NCBI GenBank assembly: GCA_020636005.1
Contig: JACJYR010000004.1
Location: forward strand, 124,001 to 188,000
Length of the DNA: 64,000 bases
From: Lewinellaceae bacterium
GTDB lineage: Bacteria > Bacteroidota > Bacteroidia > Chitinophagales > Saprospiraceae
Reading direction: 5' to 3'
The notes beneath the pieces are model-generated. The model saw nothing but the letters and a program-made list of their open reading frames with translations, had not been told where the DNA came from and ran no database searches. The position numbers and the translations under genes are program-made. This document shows, one piece after another, positions 53,272-60,392 of this stretch. Position 1 is the first letter of the stretch. The number at the start of each line of letters is the position of its first letter.

Positions 53272-53679
53272 ATGAAAAAGTTTCTTTTCTTAGGACTTCT
53301 GCTCGGAATATTCATGTTCAACGCATGTAAAGACGACGATACCACCACAGAGCCTGACTATCATGCCCACATCCATTCCCCGGCGGCCAACAGCACTTAT
53401 GCCGTTGGCGATACGGTGGCGATAGAGGTGGATTTTGAAGACCACAACGGCGGTACCGTCCACCACATCAATGTGCGTATTTTCAACAAATCCACTGGAA
53501 CGGAAATTTACAACCAGCCTACCGAACCGCATGTCCATTCACCCGCATCCTACACTTTTGAAGGGACAGAGGTGCTGGATGGCGTAACGCCAGGCACCTA
53601 TACTTTGGAAGCGAAAGTCTGGGGCCACGACGACGGCGTGTCGGAAGAAGTTTCATCTATAGATTTTACAGTGAACTAA
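53272..53679 (+). CDS. His-rich DUF4625-like lipoprotein
   Basis: 135 residues. Lipobox MFNACK (Cys at about 18), then DDDTTTEPDYHAHIHSP and a single immunoglobulin-like beta domain of the DUF4625 type (NSTYAVGDTVAIEVDF, TYTLEAKVWGHDDGVSEE). Histidines are clustered: HAHIH, VHHINV, EPHVHSP, WGHDD, which fits a surface or periplasmic metal-binding protein. Last gene of the Cys-rich/barrel/His-rich group, preceded by the leader 12-mer shared with the barrel gene and by dispersed element B. Ends at a bidirectional terminator. Confidence 0.8.
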   Translation: MKKFLFLGLLLGIFMFNACKDDDTTTEPDYHAHIHSPAANSTYAVGDTVAIEVDFEDHNGGTVHHINVRIFNKSTGTEIYNQPTEPHVHSPASYTFEGTEVLDGVTPGTYTLEAKVWGHDDGVSEEVSSIDFTVN

Positions 53680-53691
53680 GCTGATTGTTCC

Positions 53692-53735
53692 TAAAAAAAA
53701 TGGCCTGGTTGCTTTATGCAGCCGGGCCATTTTTT
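53692..53735. terminator. Bidirectional intrinsic terminator
   Basis: ATGGCCTGGTTGC and GCAGCCGGGCCAT (one G-U) form the stem, flanked by A8 and T6, between the convergent lipoprotein and papain-fold genes. Confidence 0.85.
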
Positions 53736-53751
53736 AATGAGGCTACCATGT

Positions 53752-54573
53752 TCACTGCCCTGCTGGCACCATCACGTAGCCGTTCTGGGCTATTTCACCA
53801 AAATCGTCAAAGTCCACCCAGAGGTAGCCGTCACTCCCCCACTCCGGGCCCCAGGCACTCAGCACTTCAAAAGCCTCCAACTCCAGGTTGTAGCCTACTA
53901 CCATGAACGGTAAAACATTGTTGAAATCCTTGCCCAGGGATGACCAGAAGCGGGTGTCCGTTATTTTTTCAAAACCGTCGGGTGTTTTCATTTCCACAAT
54001 GACGGGGTTGCCCCGCATCAGCGCCTTTTGCACCTCGAATACCTTCTGGGCGTCCCGGTGAGTTTCCCTGAATATTTGCAGGTAATTGGTGATTCGGTAC
54101 TTGTCGGTCGCACCGGCGCTCCGTGGAATGCTGGGCGAATCGTAGGGCATGATGTCGGCACTCACCGTGCCATCGGTTACCAGGAAGCGGAGGGCATTTT
54201 TCAAATCCTGGTTGCCTTCCCTTGCCAGGCTGAGCGTCACAAAATCGGGGCTGAGATTGACCTTGTAGTTCTTCCTGAAATTGGTGTAAAACTCCATACA
54301 GGCTGACAGGAGATAACTGGTTGACGTGCCCCGTTGGCCCACCTCCCGGGGCGGCATGAGGTACGACTTCACACTCTGTTCATTCATCATCGCCTTGGCA
54401 TTGCTGCCGAGGCCGGGCATGACGGCCATCATCTGGTCTATCATTTCAGGATTGCTGATGCCGATGGCCATCCCTTTGAAAGTAAAATCAGGTGGCAGGG
54501 TGTCGGTTTGGGCAGAAAGTGCAGTTGAAAAAACGATGAAAGCGAAAGCAGTTAGCAATAGCCGGATGTACAT
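53752..54573 (-). CDS. Papain-fold (C1-like) secreted protein lacking the catalytic residues
   Basis: 273 residues from the ATG at 54573. Signal peptide ends at ALSAQ (about 20). The layout of a C1 peptidase is visible: a Gln loop plus helix GQRGTSTSYLLSACMEFY where papain has Q-x-x-C-G-S-C-W, a central domain, FNNVLPFMVVGYNLE where papain has the catalytic His before the strand, and SAWGPEWGSDGYLWVDF matching the N-S-W-G motif. The Gln is kept, but Cys is replaced by Ser, His by Asn and the Asn by Ser, so it is probably inactive. It may be a binding protein or inhibitor; function unknown. Convergent with the lipoprotein gene. Confidence 0.75.
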   Translation of the reverse strand: MYIRLLLTAFAFIVFSTALSAQTDTLPPDFTFKGMAIGISNPEMIDQMMAVMPGLGSNAKAMMNEQSVKSYLMPPREVGQRGTSTSYLLSACMEFYTNFRKNYKVNLSPDFVTLSLAREGNQDLKNALRFLVTDGTVSADIMPYDSPSIPRSAGATDKYRITNYLQIFRETHRDAQKVFEVQKALMRGNPVIVEMKTPDGFEKITDTRFWSSLGKDFNNVLPFMVVGYNLELEAFEVLSAWGPEWGSDGYLWVDFDDFGEIAQNGYVMVPAGQ

Positions 54574-54792
54574 AATTGGAAAGTTTAGATTTAAGGGAAA
54601 ATGTTGCGGGTAAGAACGTTGGCAGATGGAGATTTCTTTTGATGCAATGGGATTTGTTGCATGGTAACCTAAATTCATCGTTGCATGGTTTTTTTAGGCT
54701 GATTTCCTTCCAAAAAGTCGAAGACCGGGAGGAGGAACATGGCCGTTACCACATGAGGATATCCTCAAACGTGAACAATGAAACAATGAAAT

Positions 54793-55872
54793 CTATTTGC
54801 AAATGATAGGGATGAGCTGGTTAACCACATCAATATAAACAATGGCCTGGACCCGTTTGAAGTCGGCACAGGCTTCGGTGAGCTTGTCCATTTTCATGTA
54901 TGCCTGGCCACGCAGGTACAGAAAGTTGGCATTGTCCGGGAAAAGATTAAGCGCCTCGTTCAGCTTCTGGATGCCTTCGTCCTGTTTGCCTTCGTTGAAG
55001 AGGTCGCTTCCTTCCTGGGCAATGCTGCTGGCTTTTTCATACTGGGAAATGCGTTGGGCACACTTTGCCTGGTCGGGTTTGAAGGTAGCGCTGATGTCGT
55101 AGGAGGCTGTCACGGGTTTGCCTTTCCGAACAGCAGGTTGCCACTGGCCCCAGGTAGCAACGGCAGTTTTGATGGCCTGGAACTGAAAATCCCAGCCCAG
55201 GTTCCAGTAGTCGCTCAGGTCGAGCACCTTCACAGAGCCATCGGGCCGCACCATAAGGGTCATGTCCATATCGCCTATTTTACAACTGTCCTTTTGGTTT
55301 TCCGGGTAAATGAGGTGTTTGTTGAAAAATTGCTCCAACGCTGCCCCGCCCCCATTGTAGGCCAGTGAGTCGTCAAAGACAACGTACACCGTATCCCGCC
55401 TGTCCACGATGACAAAATCAGGCGGATCCTGCAATTTGAACTTGATGGGGACTGTTACCTGCGTCCTGACGGGTTTACCGCCTTTCTTGCCGGGCGTCCA
55501 GGTGAGCTTGGCCTGCTTGAGGGCCTCGTTCATGCCCAAAGCCACCCGCAGGGCCTCATCGCCGGTACCGCCGCCAATGTCTTTGAGCACGACCGGGCTG
55601 GAGATGAAGCCGTCTTTTTCCACAACGATGCTTAAAACAACTGTCCCTTCCACATTTTGCTGGCGGGCTTCCAGCGGATAGACGATGTTGGAGTTGAAAA
55701 ACACCAGCAGGTTGGTCTGCGAGCATTTAATCTTGGCATCCAAAGTCGTGTCCAACTGTTCGCAGCCAGGGAAGCGTGGCATTTCGTCCACGACTTTATA
55801 AATAGTAGTATCGTTTTGTGAAAAGAGGAAAATTGAAAAAGCGGAGAAGAAAATCGTCAGGAGTTGTTTCAT
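54793..55872 (-). CDS. TonB C-terminal-domain and TPR protein
   Basis: 359 residues from the ATG at 55872; a -7 element TATTTTTG at 55916-55909 supports it over the frame reaching 55938. Signal peptide ends at LFSQ. Two TonB-like C-terminal domains follow (about 22-140 and 150-255): IVYPLEARQQNVEGTVVLSIVVEKDG is the canonical start of the fold, and LIYPENQKDSCKIGDMDMTLMV a weaker second copy. A TPR section closes the protein (NEALNLFPDNANFLYLRGQAY). Without a membrane anchor and Pro-rich linker it is not a classic TonB, but a secreted relative common in Bacteroidota. Function unknown. Confidence 0.8.
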   Translation of the reverse strand: MKQLLTIFFSAFSIFLFSQNDTTIYKVVDEMPRFPGCEQLDTTLDAKIKCSQTNLLVFFNSNIVYPLEARQQNVEGTVVLSIVVEKDGFISSPVVLKDIGGGTGDEALRVALGMNEALKQAKLTWTPGKKGGKPVRTQVTVPIKFKLQDPPDFVIVDRRDTVYVVFDDSLAYNGGGAALEQFFNKHLIYPENQKDSCKIGDMDMTLMVRPDGSVKVLDLSDYWNLGWDFQFQAIKTAVATWGQWQPAVRKGKPVTASYDISATFKPDQAKCAQRISQYEKASSIAQEGSDLFNEGKQDEGIQKLNEALNLFPDNANFLYLRGQAYMKMDKLTEACADFKRVQAIVYIDVVNQLIPIICK

Positions 55873-55916
55873 GCTATTTTTAGACTGATGAGAAATCATT
55901 TTGGGCGGCAAAAATA

Positions 55917-56516
55917 TCAATTCTTCTTTCGCCCCCACCTAAAAGGTACCAACATCGGCACCTTTCGTTGGTACGAACGGTATGCCCCGCCAAATTGCTG
56001 CGCCAGTTTCCGTTCTTCCAGCTTGCTACCTATCACCAGGTAAGCCGATGACAGGGCAGCCACTATCAGGGAAACATCCGTTGGATACAAAAGAAAAGCG
56101 CCCCAAAAGACCTGCAAAGTGCCAAAATAAAGCGGATGCCTCACACTTGCATTCAAGCCGGTGGTGATCAGTTCGACGTTGTGGAGCTGGCCGCCGTACC
56201 TCAATTGGTACAGGCCAGAAAACTCTCCCAAATTGTACCCCCGCATGGCCCGCAAAATCCAGAGGCCCCCTGCCAGTATCAACAGGATGCCCGGCAGCAA
56301 ATACCAGGTGCTTTTCAACAAAGCCGTTTTGTCCAAAGCTAAAAACCACCATGCCAAAGGCAGCATGGAGAAGATGGAAAAGAGGTTGTAAAACAGCCGG
56401 TAATACCGAACCGGCATGAGGTATTTTACAATGACCCCTTTTATCCGGCGGGCAGCAAGTATGCTGTGCAAGGCAAAATACGCAGTGAGTGCAATGGTAA
56501 ACAACATCAGGTACAT
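55917..56516 (-). CDS. Isoprenylcysteine methyltransferase-like (NnrU/ICMT type) membrane protein
   Basis: 199 residues, five or six membrane helices. The C-terminal catalytic pattern of the PEMT/ICMT superfamily is present: TGLNASVRHPLYFGTLQVFWG and later GSKLEERKLAQQFGGAYRSYQRKVPMLVP, which bind S-adenosylmethionine at the membrane. It would methylate a lipid or small membrane substrate. A -7 element (TAGCTTTG on minus) lies at 56528-56521, so close to the ATG that a start a few codons later (Met4) and an almost leaderless mRNA are possible. The TonB-like gene follows. Confidence 0.85.
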   Translation of the reverse strand: MYLMLFTIALTAYFALHSILAARRIKGVIVKYLMPVRYYRLFYNLFSIFSMLPLAWWFLALDKTALLKSTWYLLPGILLILAGGLWILRAMRGYNLGEFSGLYQLRYGGQLHNVELITTGLNASVRHPLYFGTLQVFWGAFLLYPTDVSLIVAALSSAYLVIGSKLEERKLAQQFGGAYRSYQRKVPMLVPFRWGRKKN

Positions 56517-56597
56517 GGAGCAAAGCTAAGGAAGGCCACGAATTGCTTTTGCAAACTTATTTTCAAAATGCCTTTTCTTTGCCGTCAAAACCCAACC

Positions 56598-57152
56598 ATG
56601 AGAATAGTTCTCTTTTGCTGTTTTCTCATTTTAGGCCACATTCAGACCTTTGGCCAATCCTGGAAAACGGTCGGTGTGCACCTGGGCATCCCCATCGTGA
56701 ATGAAAAGTTGTCAGAGGGGCGGAAGTACAAACCATTCCAGTTGTTGTTCTATTACAACTTCGCCAATCTGTTGAAAGGGAAGCGGAACGACCTGTTCAT
56801 CTACCTGGAACCGCAGCTGGTGTGGGTGCATTTTTCCCCAAAGGACAAAAAGGAGTGGGAATTCGGGGCCAACCTTGGCTTTGAGTACAGGCTCAATTTT
56901 TCAGAAAAAACAGCCCTTACCGCTGCCATCGGCTCTGGGCCGCACTTCATTACCGTAGAGACGAAACAACAGGCCAGGGGCTTCATTTTCTCCGACAACT
57001 TCACGGCCGGCCTGCATCAAAAACTCGGCAACTCGGGCGTGAACCTCGACCTGAAATGCCGGTTCCGCCATATCTCCAATGCCAACTTGAAAAAGCCGAA
57101 TAAAGGGATTGACAGTTGGTTCGTGATAGCGGGGGTCACAAAAGATTTGTGA
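56598..57152 (+). CDS. PagL-like lipid A 3-O-deacylase
   Basis: 184 residues from the ATG at 56598; the longer frame overlaps the divergent gene. Signal peptide ends at IQTFGQ (about 21). The small outer-membrane barrel ends with DLKCRFRHISNANLKKPN, holding the PagL catalytic His and Ser in the R-H-x-S-N context. PagL removes the 3-O acyl chain from lipid A and so alters the outer surface. The LpxL-like acyltransferase in this window acts on the same lipid. Convergent with the MATE gene. Confidence 0.82.
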   Translation: MRIVLFCCFLILGHIQTFGQSWKTVGVHLGIPIVNEKLSEGRKYKPFQLLFYYNFANLLKGKRNDLFIYLEPQLVWVHFSPKDKKEWEFGANLGFEYRLNFSEKTALTAAIGSGPHFITVETKQQARGFIFSDNFTAGLHQKLGNSGVNLDLKCRFRHISNANLKKPNKGIDSWFVIAGVTKDL

Positions 57153-57166
57153 GGAAAGAATATTGT

Positions 57167-58552
57167 TCACAATGTTACCAACTTCCATTTCCCTTTACGG
57201 AACAGGTATATGAGGACGACGGACATGAGGGCCTCCGAGATGGCCACCGACCAACAGACCCCTGCCACCTCCAGGCTGGTGTGCATCGCAAGGAAATAGC
57301 CCAGTGGGATTTCTATCAACCAAAAACAAACAAAATTAACCATAGTCGGCGTCCGGGTATCCCCCGCCCCGTTGAAGGACTGGCTGAGTACCAGGCCGTA
57401 GGCAAAAATGAAATAGCTGACGCAGAAAATACGAAGGGTGAAAATGCCCACCCGCACTACTTCGGAGGCCGGATTAAATAGCGGGATCAAAACGGGGGCA
57501 CCAAAAATCAAAACAACAGAGATGGCGATGAGGAAAAGCATGGTGAAATGCGCCGTCCGCCAGGCAGAAGCTTCGGCACGGTCTGGCAGCTTGGCCCCCA
57601 GGTTTTGGCCGACCAGGGTGGCAGCGGCATTGCCCATGCCCCAAATCGGCATAAATGTGAAGATAATGATGCGGATGGCGATGGTGTAGCCCGCTACTGC
57701 CTCGCTGCCAAACTCCGATACGATGCGGACCAGGAACACCCAACTGGCGGAGGAAATAATGTACTGTCCGGTGCCGCCCGCCGCCACTTCGATGAGGCGG
57801 ACAATGGTAGCTTTGACGACGACGAAGTGTTTCCTGGCGATTTTTACCATGCCAACACCTTTCAACAACAAGTACAACTGCATGGCCACGCCGACGCCCC
57901 GGCCGATGTTGGTCGCAATCGCAGCGCCCTTGATGCCCAATTCCGGGAAAGGCCCCCAGCCAAAAATGAGCATTGGATCGAGTACGATGTTGATGCCGTT
58001 GGAAATAAAAAGCACCCACATGGCGTAGGTGGCATTGCCCGCTCCCCGGAAAATGGCGTTGAACAGGAAAATGAGCATGATGACGATGTTGCCGCCAAAC
58101 ATGATACGGGTGTAGCCGGAACACTCGGCTATCAACGCCTCGCTACCGCCCATCAACCGGAGGATGTCTTCTGCGAAAATGTACCCCGGCACTCCTATCA
58201 GGATGGAGATGGCAATGGCCAGAACGGTGGATTGGATGGCCGACTTGGAAGCCCCGTCCGGATCGCCCTCCCCTATCCGCCGGGCAACCATGGCCGTGGC
58301 TGCTGCGCAAAGTCCAACAGCGATCGAATATACCATTGTCATAATGGACTCCGTCAGGCCTACCGTAGCCATCGCATCAACGCTTATCTTGGAAACCCAA
58401 TAGGCATCGGCCAGTGCAAAGATGCCCTCCATCATCATTTCCAGCACCATCGGGATGCTCAACAGGACGATGGCCTTGTCAATGCTGCCGGAAGTGTACT
58501 CCTGTTCCTTGCCGGAAATGGCATCTAAAATAGTTTGAAAATACTTGGACAT
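57167..58552 (-). CDS. MATE family efflux transporter
   Basis: 461 residues with twelve membrane helices in two MatE halves. The segments SIPMVLEMMMEGIFALADAYW and NAIFRGAGNATYAMWVLFIS in the N half and FGSEAVAGYTIAIRI plus SQSFNGAGDTRTPTMVNFVC in the C half match Na+- or H+-coupled multidrug/toxin extruders (NorM/DinF branch). Transported compounds are unknown. A GGTCATT tandem repeat stands just upstream of its start. Confidence 0.92.
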   Translation of the reverse strand: MSKYFQTILDAISGKEQEYTSGSIDKAIVLLSIPMVLEMMMEGIFALADAYWVSKISVDAMATVGLTESIMTMVYSIAVGLCAAATAMVARRIGEGDPDGASKSAIQSTVLAIAISILIGVPGYIFAEDILRLMGGSEALIAECSGYTRIMFGGNIVIMLIFLFNAIFRGAGNATYAMWVLFISNGINIVLDPMLIFGWGPFPELGIKGAAIATNIGRGVGVAMQLYLLLKGVGMVKIARKHFVVVKATIVRLIEVAAGGTGQYIISSASWVFLVRIVSEFGSEAVAGYTIAIRIIIFTFMPIWGMGNAAATLVGQNLGAKLPDRAEASAWRTAHFTMLFLIAISVVLIFGAPVLIPLFNPASEVVRVGIFTLRIFCVSYFIFAYGLVLSQSFNGAGDTRTPTMVNFVCFWLIEIPLGYFLAMHTSLEVAGVCWSVAISEALMSVVLIYLFRKGKWKLVTL

Positions 58553-58580
58553 GAAAGGTAGCGGGTGATTTGGTTAGGAC

Positions 58581-58653
58581 CTTGGTCATTGGGGGTCATT
58601 GGTCATTGGGGGTCATTGGTCATTGGGGTCATTGGTCATTGGTCATTGGGGTC
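58581..58653. repeat. GGTCATTGG tandem repeat
   Basis: Eight GTCATT words spaced by G runs of 2-5 bases, in the divergent space between the MATE and ATPase genes. The spacing is too irregular and short for a CRISPR array. Confidence 0.85.
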
Positions 58654-58802
58654 ACTTTTTGCTGTTTGGGGCAAAACTATGGGAAAGTGGGGTTAAGTGG
58701 ATTTGGTCTATTGAGGTTGGGGGTGAAACCCAGAGGGCGGGCGGGAAAGTTCCTTCCTTTGGCTTGACTTTTAAAAAAGACCAGATTTTACCAGCTTTGT
58801 TT

Positions 58803-58810
58803 TACTTTTG
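58803..58810 (+). promoter_or_regulatory. Candidate -7 element TACTTTTG
   Basis: Matches TAnnTTTG 19 bases before the ATG of the ATPase gene; no good -33 TTTG at the usual distance. Confidence 0.35.
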
Positions 58811-58829
58811 GCAGGTATAAAATGTTGAC

Positions 58830-59888
58830 ATGGAAAATTTTATCAAAAACCTGAAGATTTCAAATTTCAAGTCCATCCGGGAAGCGGAGTTGGAGTGTGG
58901 GCGGACTAACTTGTTCGTGGGGAAGCCGAACGTTGGGAAGTCGAATGTGTTGGAGGCGTTGAGTTTGTTTTGCTGCCCGTTTAATAAATCAAAAAAGTTC
59001 CTCAGTGATTTCATTAGATATGAGAGATTTAAGAACCTGTATTATTTTCAAAATACAGAAAAACCAATTGTAGTCAATTCCAACATCGGAGGTTATCTAA
59101 TAAACCACCATTATCAAACAGAAACGTATGACTTGTTTTTAGGAACTGAAATAGCTATAGAAAATCAAAAAAAGGAACCTATTGATAGAAGTGGTTTTAG
59201 AAATAAATATAGCACCTCTAAGGAAGTTATTGAAATAGGTACAGCATTAATTCAGGATGATGGGCAATGCAGCGACAACCATATAAATAATTACAGTCCA
59301 ATTAAAAAATATTCATTTGATCCAAATCAAAGGATAGATGTAAGAGAAAAAACATTTCTATTGCCACCCTACGGTACGAATCTTTTTGCAGTAATGGGAA
59401 CTAATCAAAAATTAAAAGAAATAATACCTGAATTATTTGAGGAATATGGCTTTGAGTTTCTAATTGACAGTGAAAAAAGCACTTTCTATTTATTGAGAAG
59501 AGAGAATAGGATTGGCTATACTATCCCCTACTCCCTTATCGCCGACACCCTCCAGCGCATCATCTTCCACTACGCCGCCATATTTTCAAATAAAGATTCA
59601 GTGATACTTTTTGAAGAACCGGAGAGTCATTCATTTCCTCCGTATGTGCGGGAATTGGCCTTTAAAATTATCGAATCCACAGATAACCAATTCTTCATTA
59701 CTACGCATAGCCCTTATTTATTTGATACCATTGTCGAGAATACACCACCGGAAGAACTGGCTGTTTTTGTGACTTACTTTGAGGAGTATGAGACGAAGTT
59801 CAAAAAATTGAGCAATGATGAAATTTCCGAAGCGATGGATTATTCATTAGATATTTTTGCCAGCATCAACAATTTCGTTCATGGGTAA
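58830..59888 (+). CDS. OLD-like AAA (AAA_15/AAA_21) ATPase, candidate defence protein
   Basis: 352 residues. N-terminal LKISNFKSIREAELECG and the Walker A motif GKPNVGKS (31-38), then a variable central domain (about 60-235), then the C-terminal ABC core with ILFEEPESHSFPPY (Walker B, catalytic Glu) and FFITTHSPYLFD (switch His). This is the SMC-like ATPase form of OLD, AbiL and PARIS AriA proteins. Base composition is mosaic: the ends and a block at 59521-59580 (60% GC) match the genome while the centre is AT-rich (28% GC in 59041-59100). The next gene overlaps by 8 bases and is TOPRIM-like, as in two-gene ATPase/TOPRIM phage-defence systems. Confidence 0.85.
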   Translation: MENFIKNLKISNFKSIREAELECGRTNLFVGKPNVGKSNVLEALSLFCCPFNKSKKFLSDFIRYERFKNLYYFQNTEKPIVVNSNIGGYLINHHYQTETYDLFLGTEIAIENQKKEPIDRSGFRNKYSTSKEVIEIGTALIQDDGQCSDNHINNYSPIKKYSFDPNQRIDVREKTFLLPPYGTNLFAVMGTNQKLKEIIPELFEEYGFEFLIDSEKSTFYLLRRENRIGYTIPYSLIADTLQRIIFHYAAIFSNKDSVILFEEPESHSFPPYVRELAFKIIESTDNQFFITTHSPYLFDTIVENTPPEELAVFVTYFEEYETKFKKLSNDEISEAMDYSLDIFASINNFVHG

Positions 59889-60378
59889 AGCTGTCCAAAT
59901 TTTTCCCGAATGCGATGGAGATACTGCCCTGATTGAAGTCCTTGGATTTAAAAATCCCAACCACCAATTAAGCATTTCACGGGTTTTGCATGCTTTGTCA
60001 ACAAGTAAGAGTAAAGCGCTACTTATTGGTGTCATTGACAATGACAAAAGAAAACCAACTGGCTTTCAAGAATTTACCATTACTCAAAATGAGCAAGATT
60101 ACGCCATCTGCAAACACAAGGATAGAGATCATTACTTGTTCGTTATCAATCCTGCCCTTGAAAAATTCCTATTCAAAGCAGCCGAACAAACTAATGTTGA
60201 CCCAGCCAAGTTTGGGTTCTCCGATATTGAACGACTCAAAAAAGTTTGTAAAAACAGGGGTGTCAGGACGAACAATAATTTCAAACAGTTCGTAAACACC
60301 ATCCAGCAAAAGAAAGAGGATTCTTGTGTAAAAGCCTTGAAAAAATGGCTATTTGAAATCCTCGGCCACGACGACTAA
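59881..60378 (+). CDS. TOPRIM-like protein paired with the OLD-like ATPase
   Basis: 165 residues from the ATG at 59881, which overlaps the ATPase stop by 8 bases; so the two are translationally coupled. VQIFPECDGDTALIEVLGF supplies a Glu and Asp of the first TOPRIM motif and LLIGVIDNDKRKP the D-x-D motif, followed by helices to the end. The size and pairing resemble DUF4435/DUF3226-type effectors of PARIS and AbiL systems, which act as nucleases once released by the ATPase. The whole gene is AT-rich. Activity is inferred; the exact family is not certain. Confidence 0.7.
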   Translation: MGKAVQIFPECDGDTALIEVLGFKNPNHQLSISRVLHALSTSKSKALLIGVIDNDKRKPTGFQEFTITQNEQDYAICKHKDRDHYLFVINPALEKFLFKAAEQTNVDPAKFGFSDIERLKKVCKNRGVRTNNNFKQFVNTIQQKKEDSCVKALKKWLFEILGHDD

Positions 60379-60392
60379 AACAACCAACGCTC

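Noticed and set aside
54793..55872. Classic TonB energy transducer
   Set aside because: Cleavable signal instead of a membrane anchor, no Pro-rich linker, and TPRs at the C-terminus.
57548..58528. 326-codon plus-strand frame
   Set aside because: Antisense shadow of the MATE transporter with an improbable His/Gly/Asp-rich composition.
58581..58653. Possible CRISPR array
   Set aside because: Units are only 6-9 bases with G-run spacers; no 24-36 base repeats, no unique spacers and no cas genes.
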